Shown: positions 42,737-50,891 of the stretch, in pieces
Numbering within the stretch: position 1 is the stretch's first letter
Layout: every line of letters begins with the position of its first letter
Assembly: GCF_001514265.1 (NCBI RefSeq)
Contig: NZ_KQ948995.1
Span: 62,001-126,000, forward strand
DNA length: 64,000 bases
From: Streptomyces resistomycificus
Lineage (GTDB): Bacteria > Actinomycetota > Actinomycetes > Streptomycetales > Streptomycetaceae
Direction of reading: 5' to 3'
Made by a program: the position numbers and the translations under genes
Notes under the pieces: generated by a model
What the model was told of the DNA's origin: nothing
Database searches by the model: none
What the model saw: the letters and a program-made list of their open reading frames with translations, nothing else

Positions 42737-44592
42737 CAGGTGAGGGCTCCCAGGTCGAGCTCGAGTACGGCGTGCAGTTCCTCGTCGGACAGGTTGGCCA
42801 GGGCAGCTTCGGTGTTGCCGGAGACCACGTCGGCGAACCCGCGTTTGGTCTCGTGCATCTGCGCGATGTAGTCCTCGATGGTGCCGCCGGTGACGAGCGC
42901 GTGCACGTTGAGGGTGCGCTGCTGGCCGATGCGGTGAGCGCGGTCGGTGGCCTGCTCCTCCACTGCCGGGTTCCACCAGCGGTCGTAGTGCATCACATGG
43001 TTGGCCCGCGTCAGGTTGAGCCCGAACCCCGCGGCACGCAGGCTCAGCAGCAGGACGGGCGGTGCGTCGTCGTCCTCCTGGAACGCGTGCACGAGCTGGT
43101 CGCGCCTCTCCGTGGACAGGCCACCGTGCAGGAACGGGATCGGCCCGGTTCCCAGGGTGTTGGAGAGGTGACCGGCCAGCAACTCGCCCATGGCCCGGTA
43201 CTGCGTGAACACGAGGGCCCGATCACTGTCGTCGACGATTTCGGCCAGCATCTCGGCGGCCCTGTCGAACTTGCCGGAACGGCCGGTCTCCGCGGCCTCC
43301 TCGCGGAGGTACTGGGCGGGGTGGTTGCAGATCTGTTTGAGAGAGGTGAGCAGGGCCAGGACGCGGCCGCGCCGCTCGATCCCGCCGCCGAGCCCGTCGT
43401 CGAAGGCACGGTCGACGGCTTCCCGGTAGAGCCTGGCCTGTTCGTCGGACAGCGTGCACACGATCGTCGAGTACTGCTTGGCCGGCAGTTCCGCAACTAC
43501 CTCGGCCTTGGTGCGTCGGAGCAGGTGCGGGGCGACCAGGGCGTTGAGTGCCGCCGCCGCGGGCGCGGAGCGACGCTGTTCGATGGGCGTGGCGAACCGC
43601 TGACGGAAGCGGGCGCGGCTGCCCAGCAGGCCGGGGCTGGTCACGTGGAAGATCGACCAGAGCTCCTCGAGCCGGTTCTCCACTGGAGTGCCGGTCATGG
43701 CGATCCGCACGTCCGCGCGGAGCCGGGCGGCGGCCTTGCTGACCAGGGCGTCCGGGTTCTTGATCTGCTGCGCCTCGTCGAAGACCGCCACGTCCCAGTC
43801 GGTCTTCCCCAGCGTCTCGTCCATGCGCAGCACCGGGTAGCTGGTGATGACCACGGTTCCGGGAGCGAAGGAGTCCGGGAGCGCCCGACGCGGTCCGTGA
43901 TAGCCGACCACGGGGGTGGTCGGCGAGAAGCGGGCCAGTTCGCGTCGCCAGTTGCCCACCAGGGAGGTCGGGCACACCACGAGGTGCGGACCGGTCTGAG
44001 ACCGGGTGGCCAGCAGGCAGATCGCCTGGAGCGTCTTGCCCAGTCCCATCTCGTCGGCCAGGATCGCCCCGCCGCCCAGGCCGGGCAGGGAGCGCAGCCA
44101 CGCCACGCCGTGGACCTGATAGGGCCTCAGTTCGGCCTGGACGGTGGTCGATCGCAGCGCGCCCCGCGTGCTCACCACTTGCCGGAACTGGTGCAGCAGG
44201 GCGGTCGCCGAGGTGACGGCGGTGCCCTCCGGGTTGAGTACGGCGTGGGCGGCCGTGGGCATCCGGGTGCTCAGGTCGGCGAAGGGCTCGTCCTTCTCGT
44301 CCGGCAGGGTCGCGGCCTCGCGCCACGCCCGCACGGAGGCGCTGTACGCCGTCCGGTCGGGGTCGAGGGCTCGCAGGGCGGGCAACGCGACGTCGAGGTC
44401 GGCGTACTGGACGTCGACGGTCGCCGGGGCCACGTGGTCCGGTTCCGGAAGCGCGAGGCGGCAGGTGGCGGCCCGGCCGGCGGGCAGTCGGTGGTCCCGC
44501 ACCGCCGCGTCCAGATCGGCCACGCCCCACCAGGCCATGGCGCCCTCCGCGGGAACGAAGGTGGCTTGCAGTCGGCCGGGCAGCTCAGGCAC
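42736..44592 (-). CDS. SNF2-family DEAD/DEAH-box ATPase (chromatin/DNA remodelling type)
   Basis: 618 aa. Complete SNF2 motor: motif I DEMGLGKT, Ia VVCPTSLVGNW, II FDEAQQIKN, III MTGTPVENRL, IV-V SLRAAGFGLNLTRA, VI DRAHRIGQ. Actinobacterial homologues paired with SWIM proteins are usually about 900-1000 aa; here the N-terminal region is only about 195 residues, so part of it is lacking. The start GTG 44592 lies inside the end of the exporter gene (8-bp overlap), which makes exporter, helicase and SWIM gene one coupled operon. A role in protecting or repairing DNA against the product is a reasonable inference. Confidence 0.9.
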   Translation of the reverse strand: MPELPGRLQATFVPAEGAMAWWGVADLDAAVRDHRLPAGRAATCRLALPEPDHVAPATVDVQYADLDVALPALRALDPDRTAYSASVRAWREAATLPDEKDEPFADLSTRMPTAAHAVLNPEGTAVTSATALLHQFRQVVSTRGALRSTTVQAELRPYQVHGVAWLRSLPGLGGGAILADEMGLGKTLQAICLLATRSQTGPHLVVCPTSLVGNWRRELARFSPTTPVVGYHGPRRALPDSFAPGTVVITSYPVLRMDETLGKTDWDVAVFDEAQQIKNPDALVSKAAARLRADVRIAMTGTPVENRLEELWSIFHVTSPGLLGSRARFRQRFATPIEQRRSAPAAAALNALVAPHLLRRTKAEVVAELPAKQYSTIVCTLSDEQARLYREAVDRAFDDGLGGGIERRGRVLALLTSLKQICNHPAQYLREEAAETGRSGKFDRAAEMLAEIVDDSDRALVFTQYRAMGELLAGHLSNTLGTGPIPFLHGGLSTERRDQLVHAFQEDDDAPPVLLLSLRAAGFGLNLTRANHVMHYDRWWNPAVEEQATDRAHRIGQQRTLNVHALVTGGTIEDYIAQMHETKRGFADVVSGNTEAALANLSDEELHAVLELDLGALT

Positions 44593-46093
44593 TGACCACC
44601 TCGCCGGCGGGCTCCTCGGTCGTCGCGACCGGGCCGCGCGGCAGCAGGAAGCTGCTGACGAACGCGACCGCCAGCAGGCCCACGCCCAGCCACAGCGAGG
44701 TGGCCAGCGCGTCGCCGTAGCCCTCGGCGACCGCGGCGGGTGTGTGCGCGACATCCTCGATGCTGGTGAAGAAGACCGTCCCTACCACCGCCACACCGAC
44801 CGACGCGGCCAGCTGCGTGATGGTGTTGTACAGCGCCGAGCCGGATCCGGCGGACTCCACCGGCATGTCGCTCAACGTCAGCTGCATCAGGGGCGCCACG
44901 AGCATGCCCATACCCGCGCCGCCGACCAGCACACCCCAGAACAGGTCCGTCCACCCGGTGTCCTGGGTGGCTCCGGCGGCCGCGAACGCGATCAGGGCGA
45001 ATCCGACCGCCATCACGACCAGCCCGATCTGCACGGTGAGCCGGCCGATCCTGGGCAGGAGCACCGCCGCCGAGACGGTGGCGAACACCGGGACCGCGAT
45101 CGACCAGGGAAGCATCATCAGACCCGAATCCATCGGGCTCATGCCGATTCCGTGCTGGAGGAAGAGCATGAACACGAGGAAGAAGCCCATCGCCGGGACG
45201 AAGAACAGCAGCTGCACGAGCAGACCGCCCTGCACCGAGCGGAACTTGAACAACGACATCTCCAGCAGCGGTGACCCGCCCCGGGCGCTGACCCGGCGTT
45301 CGTAGGCGGCGAACCCGCCGAGGACGACCACCCCCGCCGCGATGGACAGATACGACCACACGGTCCGCCGGCTCGGGTCCGCGGCCTCGATCAGGGGGTA
45401 GAGGACCAGCAGGAGGCCGACGGTCGAGATGACGACGCCCGTCACGTCGATGCGCACCGCGTCGGCCGTACGGCTGTCCGGGAGCAGTTTCACGGAGGTC
45501 AGTGCGACGAGGAGGGAGAGCGGCACGTTCACCCAGAACGCCATGCGCCAGCTCGCTCCCGCGAGGTCCCACTCCAGCAGCGCCGGACCGACGATGGGGC
45601 CCAGGGTGGCGGCGAGGCCGGAGAGCGACGCGTAGGCGGCCATCGGGCCGCCTCGCTCCTCCGCGGAGTACATGACCTGGATCTGGGAGAGCACCTGCGG
45701 GATCACCGCGGCGGCGAAGGCGCCCTGCACCACCCGCGCGCCGACCAGCATCTCCGGACCCACGGACAGGGCGCACAGCGCCGACGCGGCCGCGAACCCC
45801 AGCATGCCGACGACGAAGACGCGCTTGTGGCCGAGCATGTCCCCCAGCCTGGCCCCGCAGACGATGCCCAGTGCCAGAGCCAGGGTGTAGCCGGCCTGCA
45901 TCCACTGCAGAGCGGCCGGGCTCGCGTCGAGCCCCGTCTGGATGGAGGGCAGGATGACATTGAGGATGGTGACACCGATGAGGTCGATGAACATCGCGAG
46001 CAGGATGACTACTAAGGCCAGTGTTCGGCCTCGCTTCGCCATCGATGCCGTAGGAGTGCTGGACACTACTTGCTCCTCGGACAGGAACGTCAT
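44585..46093 (-). CDS. DHA2-family MFS exporter (EmrB/QacA type)
   Basis: 502 aa with 14 predicted membrane segments. Signatures: LDASPAALQWMQAGYTLALALGIVCGARLGDMLGHKRVFVVGM, and motif C region AATLGPIVGPALLE. DHA2 pumps expel drugs with protons and often confer self-resistance in antibiotic clusters. The gene is divergent from a MarR regulator; a strong palindrome starts 6 bp upstream of its ATG. Its 3' end overlaps the SNF2 gene start. Confidence 0.93.
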   Translation of the reverse strand: MTFLSEEQVVSSTPTASMAKRGRTLALVVILLAMFIDLIGVTILNVILPSIQTGLDASPAALQWMQAGYTLALALGIVCGARLGDMLGHKRVFVVGMLGFAAASALCALSVGPEMLVGARVVQGAFAAAVIPQVLSQIQVMYSAEERGGPMAAYASLSGLAATLGPIVGPALLEWDLAGASWRMAFWVNVPLSLLVALTSVKLLPDSRTADAVRIDVTGVVISTVGLLLVLYPLIEAADPSRRTVWSYLSIAAGVVVLGGFAAYERRVSARGGSPLLEMSLFKFRSVQGGLLVQLLFFVPAMGFFLVFMLFLQHGIGMSPMDSGLMMLPWSIAVPVFATVSAAVLLPRIGRLTVQIGLVVMAVGFALIAFAAAGATQDTGWTDLFWGVLVGGAGMGMLVAPLMQLTLSDMPVESAGSGSALYNTITQLAASVGVAVVGTVFFTSIEDVAHTPAAVAEGYGDALATSLWLGVGLLAVAFVSSFLLPRGPVATTEEPAGEVVSA

Positions 46094-46098
46094 TATAG

Positions 46099-46134
46099 TG
46101 CGTCACACACGTAGTGTGCGACGCAACAATTGCG
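46099..46134. promoter_or_regulatory. Probable MarR operator(s) between exporter and marR
   Basis: TGCGTCACACA (46099-46109) and TGTGCGACGCA (46115-46125) form an 11-bp inverted repeat with one mismatch and a 5-bp spacer. A second, shorter palindrome CGCAA, 3 bp, TTGCG follows at 46122-46134. The whole divergent gap is only 77 bp, so a bound repressor would cover both promoters. Confidence 0.7.
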
Positions 46135-46170
46135 CGACACAATCTAACGAGACGGTCGGGTCGTGTCAAC

Positions 46171-46671
46171 ATGACGAAGAAGCAGCAGGAAACCGCCCAG
46201 AACGACGTCGATGAGTCGCTGGCCGCCCAGGTCGTGGGCACGCTGCCGGAGTGGATCACCCAGCTCATCCAGATCAACACGCTGATCGCCAACCGCATGG
46301 GCGTGGTGGCGACCGACTTCCACTGTCTGCACGCGCTGCACCAGGACGGGCCGGCCACGGCCAGCGTCCTGGCCGGGCGCGTCGGCCTCACCCCCGGCTC
46401 GACGTCGCGCATGATCGACCGGCTGGCCGACGCGGGCTGCGTCAAGCGGGTGCCGGACCCAGGCGACCGACGGCGGATCGTCATCGAGCCGACGGCCGAG
46501 GGCCTCGACCGGATCACCACCTACTACGCCGGTCTGACCGCCCGCACCCACGGGGACCTGGCGGACTTCGACGACGACCAGCTGCGTACGCTGCTGCGCT
46601 TCGTGGAGGCGGCCCGCGACAGCGCGATCGCGGAGGTGGACAGGCTGCGTTCCGCGCAACCCGACGAGTAG
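46171..46671 (+). CDS. MarR-family repressor
   Basis: 166 aa. Winged helix at about 55-120: ATDFHCLHALHQDGPATASVLAGRVGLTPGSTSRMIDRLADAGCVKRVPDPGDRRRIVIEPT, with the wing DPGDRR typical of MarR. It should repress the divergent exporter operon and be released by the cluster's product or intermediates. ATG 46171 has no clear ribosome-binding site, which may keep its level low or indicate a leaderless mRNA. Confidence 0.92.
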   Translation: MTKKQQETAQNDVDESLAAQVVGTLPEWITQLIQINTLIANRMGVVATDFHCLHALHQDGPATASVLAGRVGLTPGSTSRMIDRLADAGCVKRVPDPGDRRRIVIEPTAEGLDRITTYYAGLTARTHGDLADFDDDQLRTLLRFVEAARDSAIAEVDRLRSAQPDE

Positions 46672-46713
46672 CGCCACGGGTCCGCGGTCGACAGGAGCAC
46701 CCCAGGTCCAGCG

Positions 46714-46751
46714 GCATTCCACCGGTGTTCGAGCCCGCTCCGGTGCAATGC
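46714..46751. promoter_or_regulatory. Long inverted repeat upstream of the P450 gene
   Basis: GCATTCCACCGG (46714-46725) and CCGGTGCAATGC (46740-46751) form a 12-bp inverted repeat with one mismatch and a 14-bp centre that contains TCGAGCC. It may be an operator for the P450-BBE operon or a terminator for marR. Confidence 0.45.
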
Positions 46752-46793
46752 ACCGAAACGCGATCTCCGTCAGCAACGCGAGGAGCGATTTCG

Positions 46794-47981
46794 ATGGGTG
46801 GACCGCACGTTCCCGACGAGGTGCGCGACATGCTCACCTCGTACCGTCAGATGCGCCGGACCGAGCCGGTCAGCCAGGACAAGGACACCGGCCGGTGGCA
46901 GGTGTTCCGTTATTCCGACGCGATGACCGTCGCTACCGATGCCAACACCTTCTCCAATGATCTCAGTGAGTTCATTCCGGACCACGAGGACCTCAACACG
47001 TTCTCGAAGGGCAACTTCCAGAACATGGACCAGCCGCGCCACCGCGAGCTGCGCGGCCTGGTCAGCCAGGGCTTCACACCCCGGTTCGTGGCGGGGATGG
47101 CGCCCCGGATCGAGGCGGTGACCAACGAGTTGCTGGACGCGATGCGAGGCCGCGACCACATCGACCTGGTCACCGACCTCGCACAGCCCCTGCCGGTCAC
47201 CGTCATCGCCGAGGTGATGGGCCTGCCGGTCTCCGACCGCGCCCTCTTCCGGAAATGGGCGGACGCGCTGCTGGTGGACAACGGCATCGACGCCATCTTC
47301 AGCGAGCAGGGTGTGGCCGCGATGGCCCCGGCGATCCGTGAGATGAACGCGTATCTGCTCAACCACGTACGCCAGTACCGCACTTCGCGCCGTGAGGGCC
47401 TGATACACGACCTCATCGCGGCGGAGACCGACGGCAAGAAGCTGGACGACCAGGAGATCGTGGGCTTTCTCGCCCTGCTGCTGATCGCCGGCCATCTCAC
47501 CACCAGCACCCTGCTCGGCAACGCGATCCTCTGCCTGGACGAGAACCCGGAAGCGACCCGGCAGTTGAGGGCCGACCCGGGGCTGCTCCCCAACATGATC
47601 GAGGAGGTCCTGCGCTACCGGTCGCCCTTGTTCTGGCTCGATCGCCGGGCGAAGGAGACGGTCCGACTCGGTGGGTGTGAGATACCGGCGGGCTCACAGG
47701 TCAGCGTGGCCCTGGTCTCGGTCTCCCGCGACGAGGACGAGTTCAAGGATCCGGACACGTTCGACATCCATCGGACCGCCAACCGCCACCTGGCCTTCGG
47801 CATGGGCGTCCACTTCTGTCTCGGCGCGCCGCTGGCCAGGCTGGAGGTCAGGATCGCCCTCAAGGCCCTGCTGGACAGGTACCGCGACTTCGCCGTGTCT
47901 GTCGACGAGCCGATCGTCTACCACGATCCACGGGGCTTCCAAGGTGCCAAACGGCTTCCCCTCGATCTGGTCGCCGCGTGA
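46794..47981 (+). CDS. Cytochrome P450 monooxygenase
   Basis: 395 aa. The heme-binding loop is complete (HLAFGMGVHFCLGAPLARLE, Cys342), the I-helix has LLIAGHLTTSTLLGN (oxygen-binding AGxxT-like), and the EEVLRYRSP ExxR motif is present. A soluble class I bacterial P450 that would hydroxylate the polyketide or its sugar. GAGGAGCG lies 8 nt before ATG 46794. It forms an operon with the downstream BBE-type flavoenzyme (18-bp gap). No ferredoxin gene is adjacent. Confidence 0.93.
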   Translation: MGGPHVPDEVRDMLTSYRQMRRTEPVSQDKDTGRWQVFRYSDAMTVATDANTFSNDLSEFIPDHEDLNTFSKGNFQNMDQPRHRELRGLVSQGFTPRFVAGMAPRIEAVTNELLDAMRGRDHIDLVTDLAQPLPVTVIAEVMGLPVSDRALFRKWADALLVDNGIDAIFSEQGVAAMAPAIREMNAYLLNHVRQYRTSRREGLIHDLIAAETDGKKLDDQEIVGFLALLLIAGHLTTSTLLGNAILCLDENPEATRQLRADPGLLPNMIEEVLRYRSPLFWLDRRAKETVRLGGCEIPAGSQVSVALVSVSRDEDEFKDPDTFDIHRTANRHLAFGMGVHFCLGAPLARLEVRIALKALLDRYRDFAVSVDEPIVYHDPRGFQGAKRLPLDLVAA

Positions 47982-47999
47982 GGCGGCACGGGACGTCCC

Positions 48000-49619
48000 A
48001 TGGCTGAGATCTCGCGGAGAAGAGTGATGACCGACGGAGCCGTACTGGCCGGACTGGCGACGGGCATGAGTCCCGCCACCTCGGCCGCCACCCCGGCCGC
48101 CGCCCCGGCCCGGGACTGCGTGCCGGCCGTAGGACCGGTGACGATCACCCCCGGCGACCCGCGGTACGCGGAACTGTCGACCGCGGGCAACGCCAGATTC
48201 CGCTGCCGCCCCCGGCAGATCCGGGTCGTCGGTTCGACCGCTCAGGTCGTGCAGGCGGTCCAGGACGCGGTGCGGTCCGGGGCCAGGGTGGTGGCGCGCA
48301 GCGGCGGTCACTGCCTGGAGGACTTCGTCGACTCCCCCACGACGCAGTTGCTCGTCGACCTGTCCGAGATGACGGCCGTGGGCTACGACGGGAAGCGCGC
48401 CGCCTTCGCCGTGGAACCCGGCGCCCTCCTCGGAAACGTGTACCGCACCCTGCTCAAGGGCTGGGGCGTGACCATTCCCGCGGGCCTGACCTCGACGGTC
48501 GGCATCGGCGGGCATGTGCTCGGCGGGGGCTACGGACCGCTGACCCGGCTGCACGGCTGCGTCGTGGACCACCTGTACGGCGTGGAAGTCGTGGTGGTGG
48601 ACCGTTCCGGCACCGCGAAGGCCGTGGTGGCCACCCGGGACGCCGCCGACCCGAACCGGGATCTCTGGTGGGCGCACACCGGCTGCGGGGGCGGGAACTT
48701 CGGCATCGTCACGCGCTACTGGTTCCGCACTCCCGGGGCCGAGGGCACCGACCCCACCCGGCTGCTGCCCGCCCCGCCCGCCGCCGTGCTGGACAGCTAC
48801 CTCCAGTGGTCGTGGGCGGACATGACGGAGGATGCCTTCCGCCGGCTGCTGCGCAACCACGGGCGCTGGCACGAACGGCACAGCGCGCCGAACTCGCCCT
48901 ACGCCGCCCTGTTCAGCATCCTGACGGCCCTGCGCAAGCAGTCGGGGGTGTTCTCGCTGAGCACCCAGCTCGACGCCTCGCTCCCCGACGCGGAGGGCAT
49001 GGTGAACGACTACGTGGCGGCGGTCACGGACGGTGTCCCGGTCCCGTACACGCACGATGTGCGCACGACGCCGTGGCTGCGTTCGATGCTGTATCCGCGG
49101 GTGGCCGACAACGTCTTCGGGCTCCGCGCGAAGTGCAAGGCGGCCTACCTGCGGAAGGCTTTCGCGGACACCCAGACGGACACCGTCTACCGCAGGCTGA
49201 CCGACGAGGACTACGACAACCCGGCCGCCGGCATCCTCTTCGCCGCCTACGGCGGGAAGGTGTCCGCGGTACCACCCGACGCGACGGCCACGGCGCAGCG
49301 GGACGCGGTGCTCAAGGCCTTCTTCTTCGACACGTGGACCGACCCGGCGGCAGACGAGCGGAACATCGGGTGGATGCGCGAGTTCTACCGGGAGGTCTTC
49401 GCCGACACCGGCGGCGTCCCGGTCCCCGGAGAGATCAGTGACGGCTCCTACATCAACTACCCCGACACCGATCTGGCCGATCCGCGGTGGAACACCTCGG
49501 GCACGCCCTGGCACACCCTTTACTACAAGGACAACTACCCGCGGCTGCAACGGGTGAAGGCTCGCTGGGACCCTCGCGACGTCTTCCGGCACAGTCTCTC
49601 GATCCGGCCGCCGGACTGA
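48000..49619 (+). CDS. Exported BBE-type FAD-linked oxidase
   Basis: 539 aa. A twin-arginine type N-terminus (SRRRVMTDGAVLAGLATGMS) suggests export of the folded flavoprotein. The FAD domain has VVARSGGHCLEDF, in which His104 is the site of covalent FAD attachment, and VGIGGHVLGGGYGPLTRLHG. The second attachment cysteine of BBE-like enzymes is Thr164 here, so attachment is probably by His only. The C-terminal SYINYPDTDL and FRHSLSIRPP are typical. Relatives such as AknOx oxidise sugars of aromatic polyketides outside the cytoplasm; this could be a late step on the glycoside. It follows the P450 gene by 18 bp. Confidence 0.88.
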   Translation: MAEISRRRVMTDGAVLAGLATGMSPATSAATPAAAPARDCVPAVGPVTITPGDPRYAELSTAGNARFRCRPRQIRVVGSTAQVVQAVQDAVRSGARVVARSGGHCLEDFVDSPTTQLLVDLSEMTAVGYDGKRAAFAVEPGALLGNVYRTLLKGWGVTIPAGLTSTVGIGGHVLGGGYGPLTRLHGCVVDHLYGVEVVVVDRSGTAKAVVATRDAADPNRDLWWAHTGCGGGNFGIVTRYWFRTPGAEGTDPTRLLPAPPAAVLDSYLQWSWADMTEDAFRRLLRNHGRWHERHSAPNSPYAALFSILTALRKQSGVFSLSTQLDASLPDAEGMVNDYVAAVTDGVPVPYTHDVRTTPWLRSMLYPRVADNVFGLRAKCKAAYLRKAFADTQTDTVYRRLTDEDYDNPAAGILFAAYGGKVSAVPPDATATAQRDAVLKAFFFDTWTDPAADERNIGWMREFYREVFADTGGVPVPGEISDGSYINYPDTDLADPRWNTSGTPWHTLYYKDNYPRLQRVKARWDPRDVFRHSLSIRPPD

Positions 49620-49633
49620 CGACCGGCACACCT

Positions 49634-49687
49634 CACGGCGAAGGGGCCGCGCGATCCGCTTCCGGATCGCGCGGCCCCTTCGCCGTG
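49634..49687. terminator. Bidirectional terminator with 25-bp perfect stem
   Basis: 49634-49658 and 49663-49687 are exact reverse complements with a CTTC loop. It fills the 70-bp gap between the convergent BBE and Rieske genes. Confidence 0.85.
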
Positions 49688-49689
49688 TG

Positions 49690-50877
49690 TCAGCGGCCCT
49701 CGGGCTCGGCTTCGTCCTCCGCCAGGGCCAGGGCCAGGTTGCGGTAGAAGGCCAGGACCCCGGGCTCCTTGGGACTGAGATGTCCGCGCTCGATGAACCG
49801 GGAGCCGAGGGTGCGCTGGACGGCTTCCAGTCCGAGCCGGTCCTCGGTGTTGATCACGCCGGTGAACTGCTCCGTCTGCTTACGGATCGCCTCCACGTCG
49901 GCGCCTTCGAGCGCTGCCGCCGGCATCAGCGTCCCACCGCGCACCTCGGTGCGGTCGATGGAGAGCGGGATGAGGGTGATCCACGCGACGCTCTCGCCGA
50001 AGGTCGCCAGACTGCTGCACGGGAACATCCGGAAGCTGTACAGAACCTGCTTCTCCTCCTCGGTCAACGGCAGGACGGAAGGCTCCATCGGCTCCCCGGT
50101 CCGGGTGAGCAGCCGCGTGATCAGTGGGGAGTCGGTGTGTACCTCCATGTCGATCCCACCGGTCATGAGCGGTTTCACCGTGTTCGGATGGAAGCCGATC
50201 GCGTGGTAGTTCTCGTAACTGTTCTCCACGGCGACCTTCCAGTTGCACCGCCATTCCTCCGTCCAGGTGGAGACCTGCACCATGTCGTCGAGGCGGTAGT
50301 TGGCCAAGTCCCCGTCCACACCGGCCAGATGGCCGGCCAGCGGAGCGGCGTCGGCCTGCAGGTTGACGAAGACGAACCCCCGCCACTCCTCTACGGCGAA
50401 GGCCGGGAGCCGGCAGGCCGCGGGGTCGAAGTCGGGGTTTCCGCGCATGTGCGTGGCGGCCAGCAGAGTGCCGTCGAGGTGGTAACGCCACAGGTGGTAG
50501 GGGCAGGTGAAGTCCTTGGTCTGCCCCGCACCGGATGCCACGAGCGGCATCATGCGGTGCCGGCAGATCGGCGACATGCCGTGCAGCAGCCCGTCGGTGC
50601 CCCGGGTGATCGCCACGGGCTCGCCGGCGATCTCCAGGGCGACGTAGTCGCCGGGGCTCGCGAGCTGGTCCCGGTGCGCCACCATCATCCACGAGCGTCC
50701 GAAGATCCGGGCGCGTTCCGATGCGTAGAGCCGCGGCGAGGTGAACAGACGAGGGGGCAGGCTGAGCGCGGGGGGATCCGGCCGGAGATAGCACCGCAGC
50801 TCCTCCACCATGTCCGCGACCGACGGTTCCTGGGCGACGCCGCCCGGTATTCCCGTGTCGAGGGAACGGCCCATCAT
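49690..50877 (-). CDS. Rieske non-heme iron oxygenase, alpha subunit type
   Basis: 395 aa. The Rieske [2Fe-2S] site is complete: Cys105, His107, Cys125, His128 (CRH, 17 residues, CPYH). The catalytic iron site shows ENSYENYHAIGFH with His225 and His230; the usual bridging Asp is Glu222. Such enzymes hydroxylate, dihydroxylate or cyclise aromatic or aliphatic substrates and need a reductase; none is encoded nearby. They are uncommon in type II PKS clusters. It lies 14 bp after the sugar methyltransferase gene in a three-gene minus operon. Confidence 0.9.
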   Translation of the reverse strand: MMGRSLDTGIPGGVAQEPSVADMVEELRCYLRPDPPALSLPPRLFTSPRLYASERARIFGRSWMMVAHRDQLASPGDYVALEIAGEPVAITRGTDGLLHGMSPICRHRMMPLVASGAGQTKDFTCPYHLWRYHLDGTLLAATHMRGNPDFDPAACRLPAFAVEEWRGFVFVNLQADAAPLAGHLAGVDGDLANYRLDDMVQVSTWTEEWRCNWKVAVENSYENYHAIGFHPNTVKPLMTGGIDMEVHTDSPLITRLLTRTGEPMEPSVLPLTEEEKQVLYSFRMFPCSSLATFGESVAWITLIPLSIDRTEVRGGTLMPAAALEGADVEAIRKQTEQFTGVINTEDRLGLEAVQRTLGSRFIERGHLSPKEPGVLAFYRNLALALAEDEAEPEGR

Positions 50878-50891
50878 GCTTCTCCCTTGCT

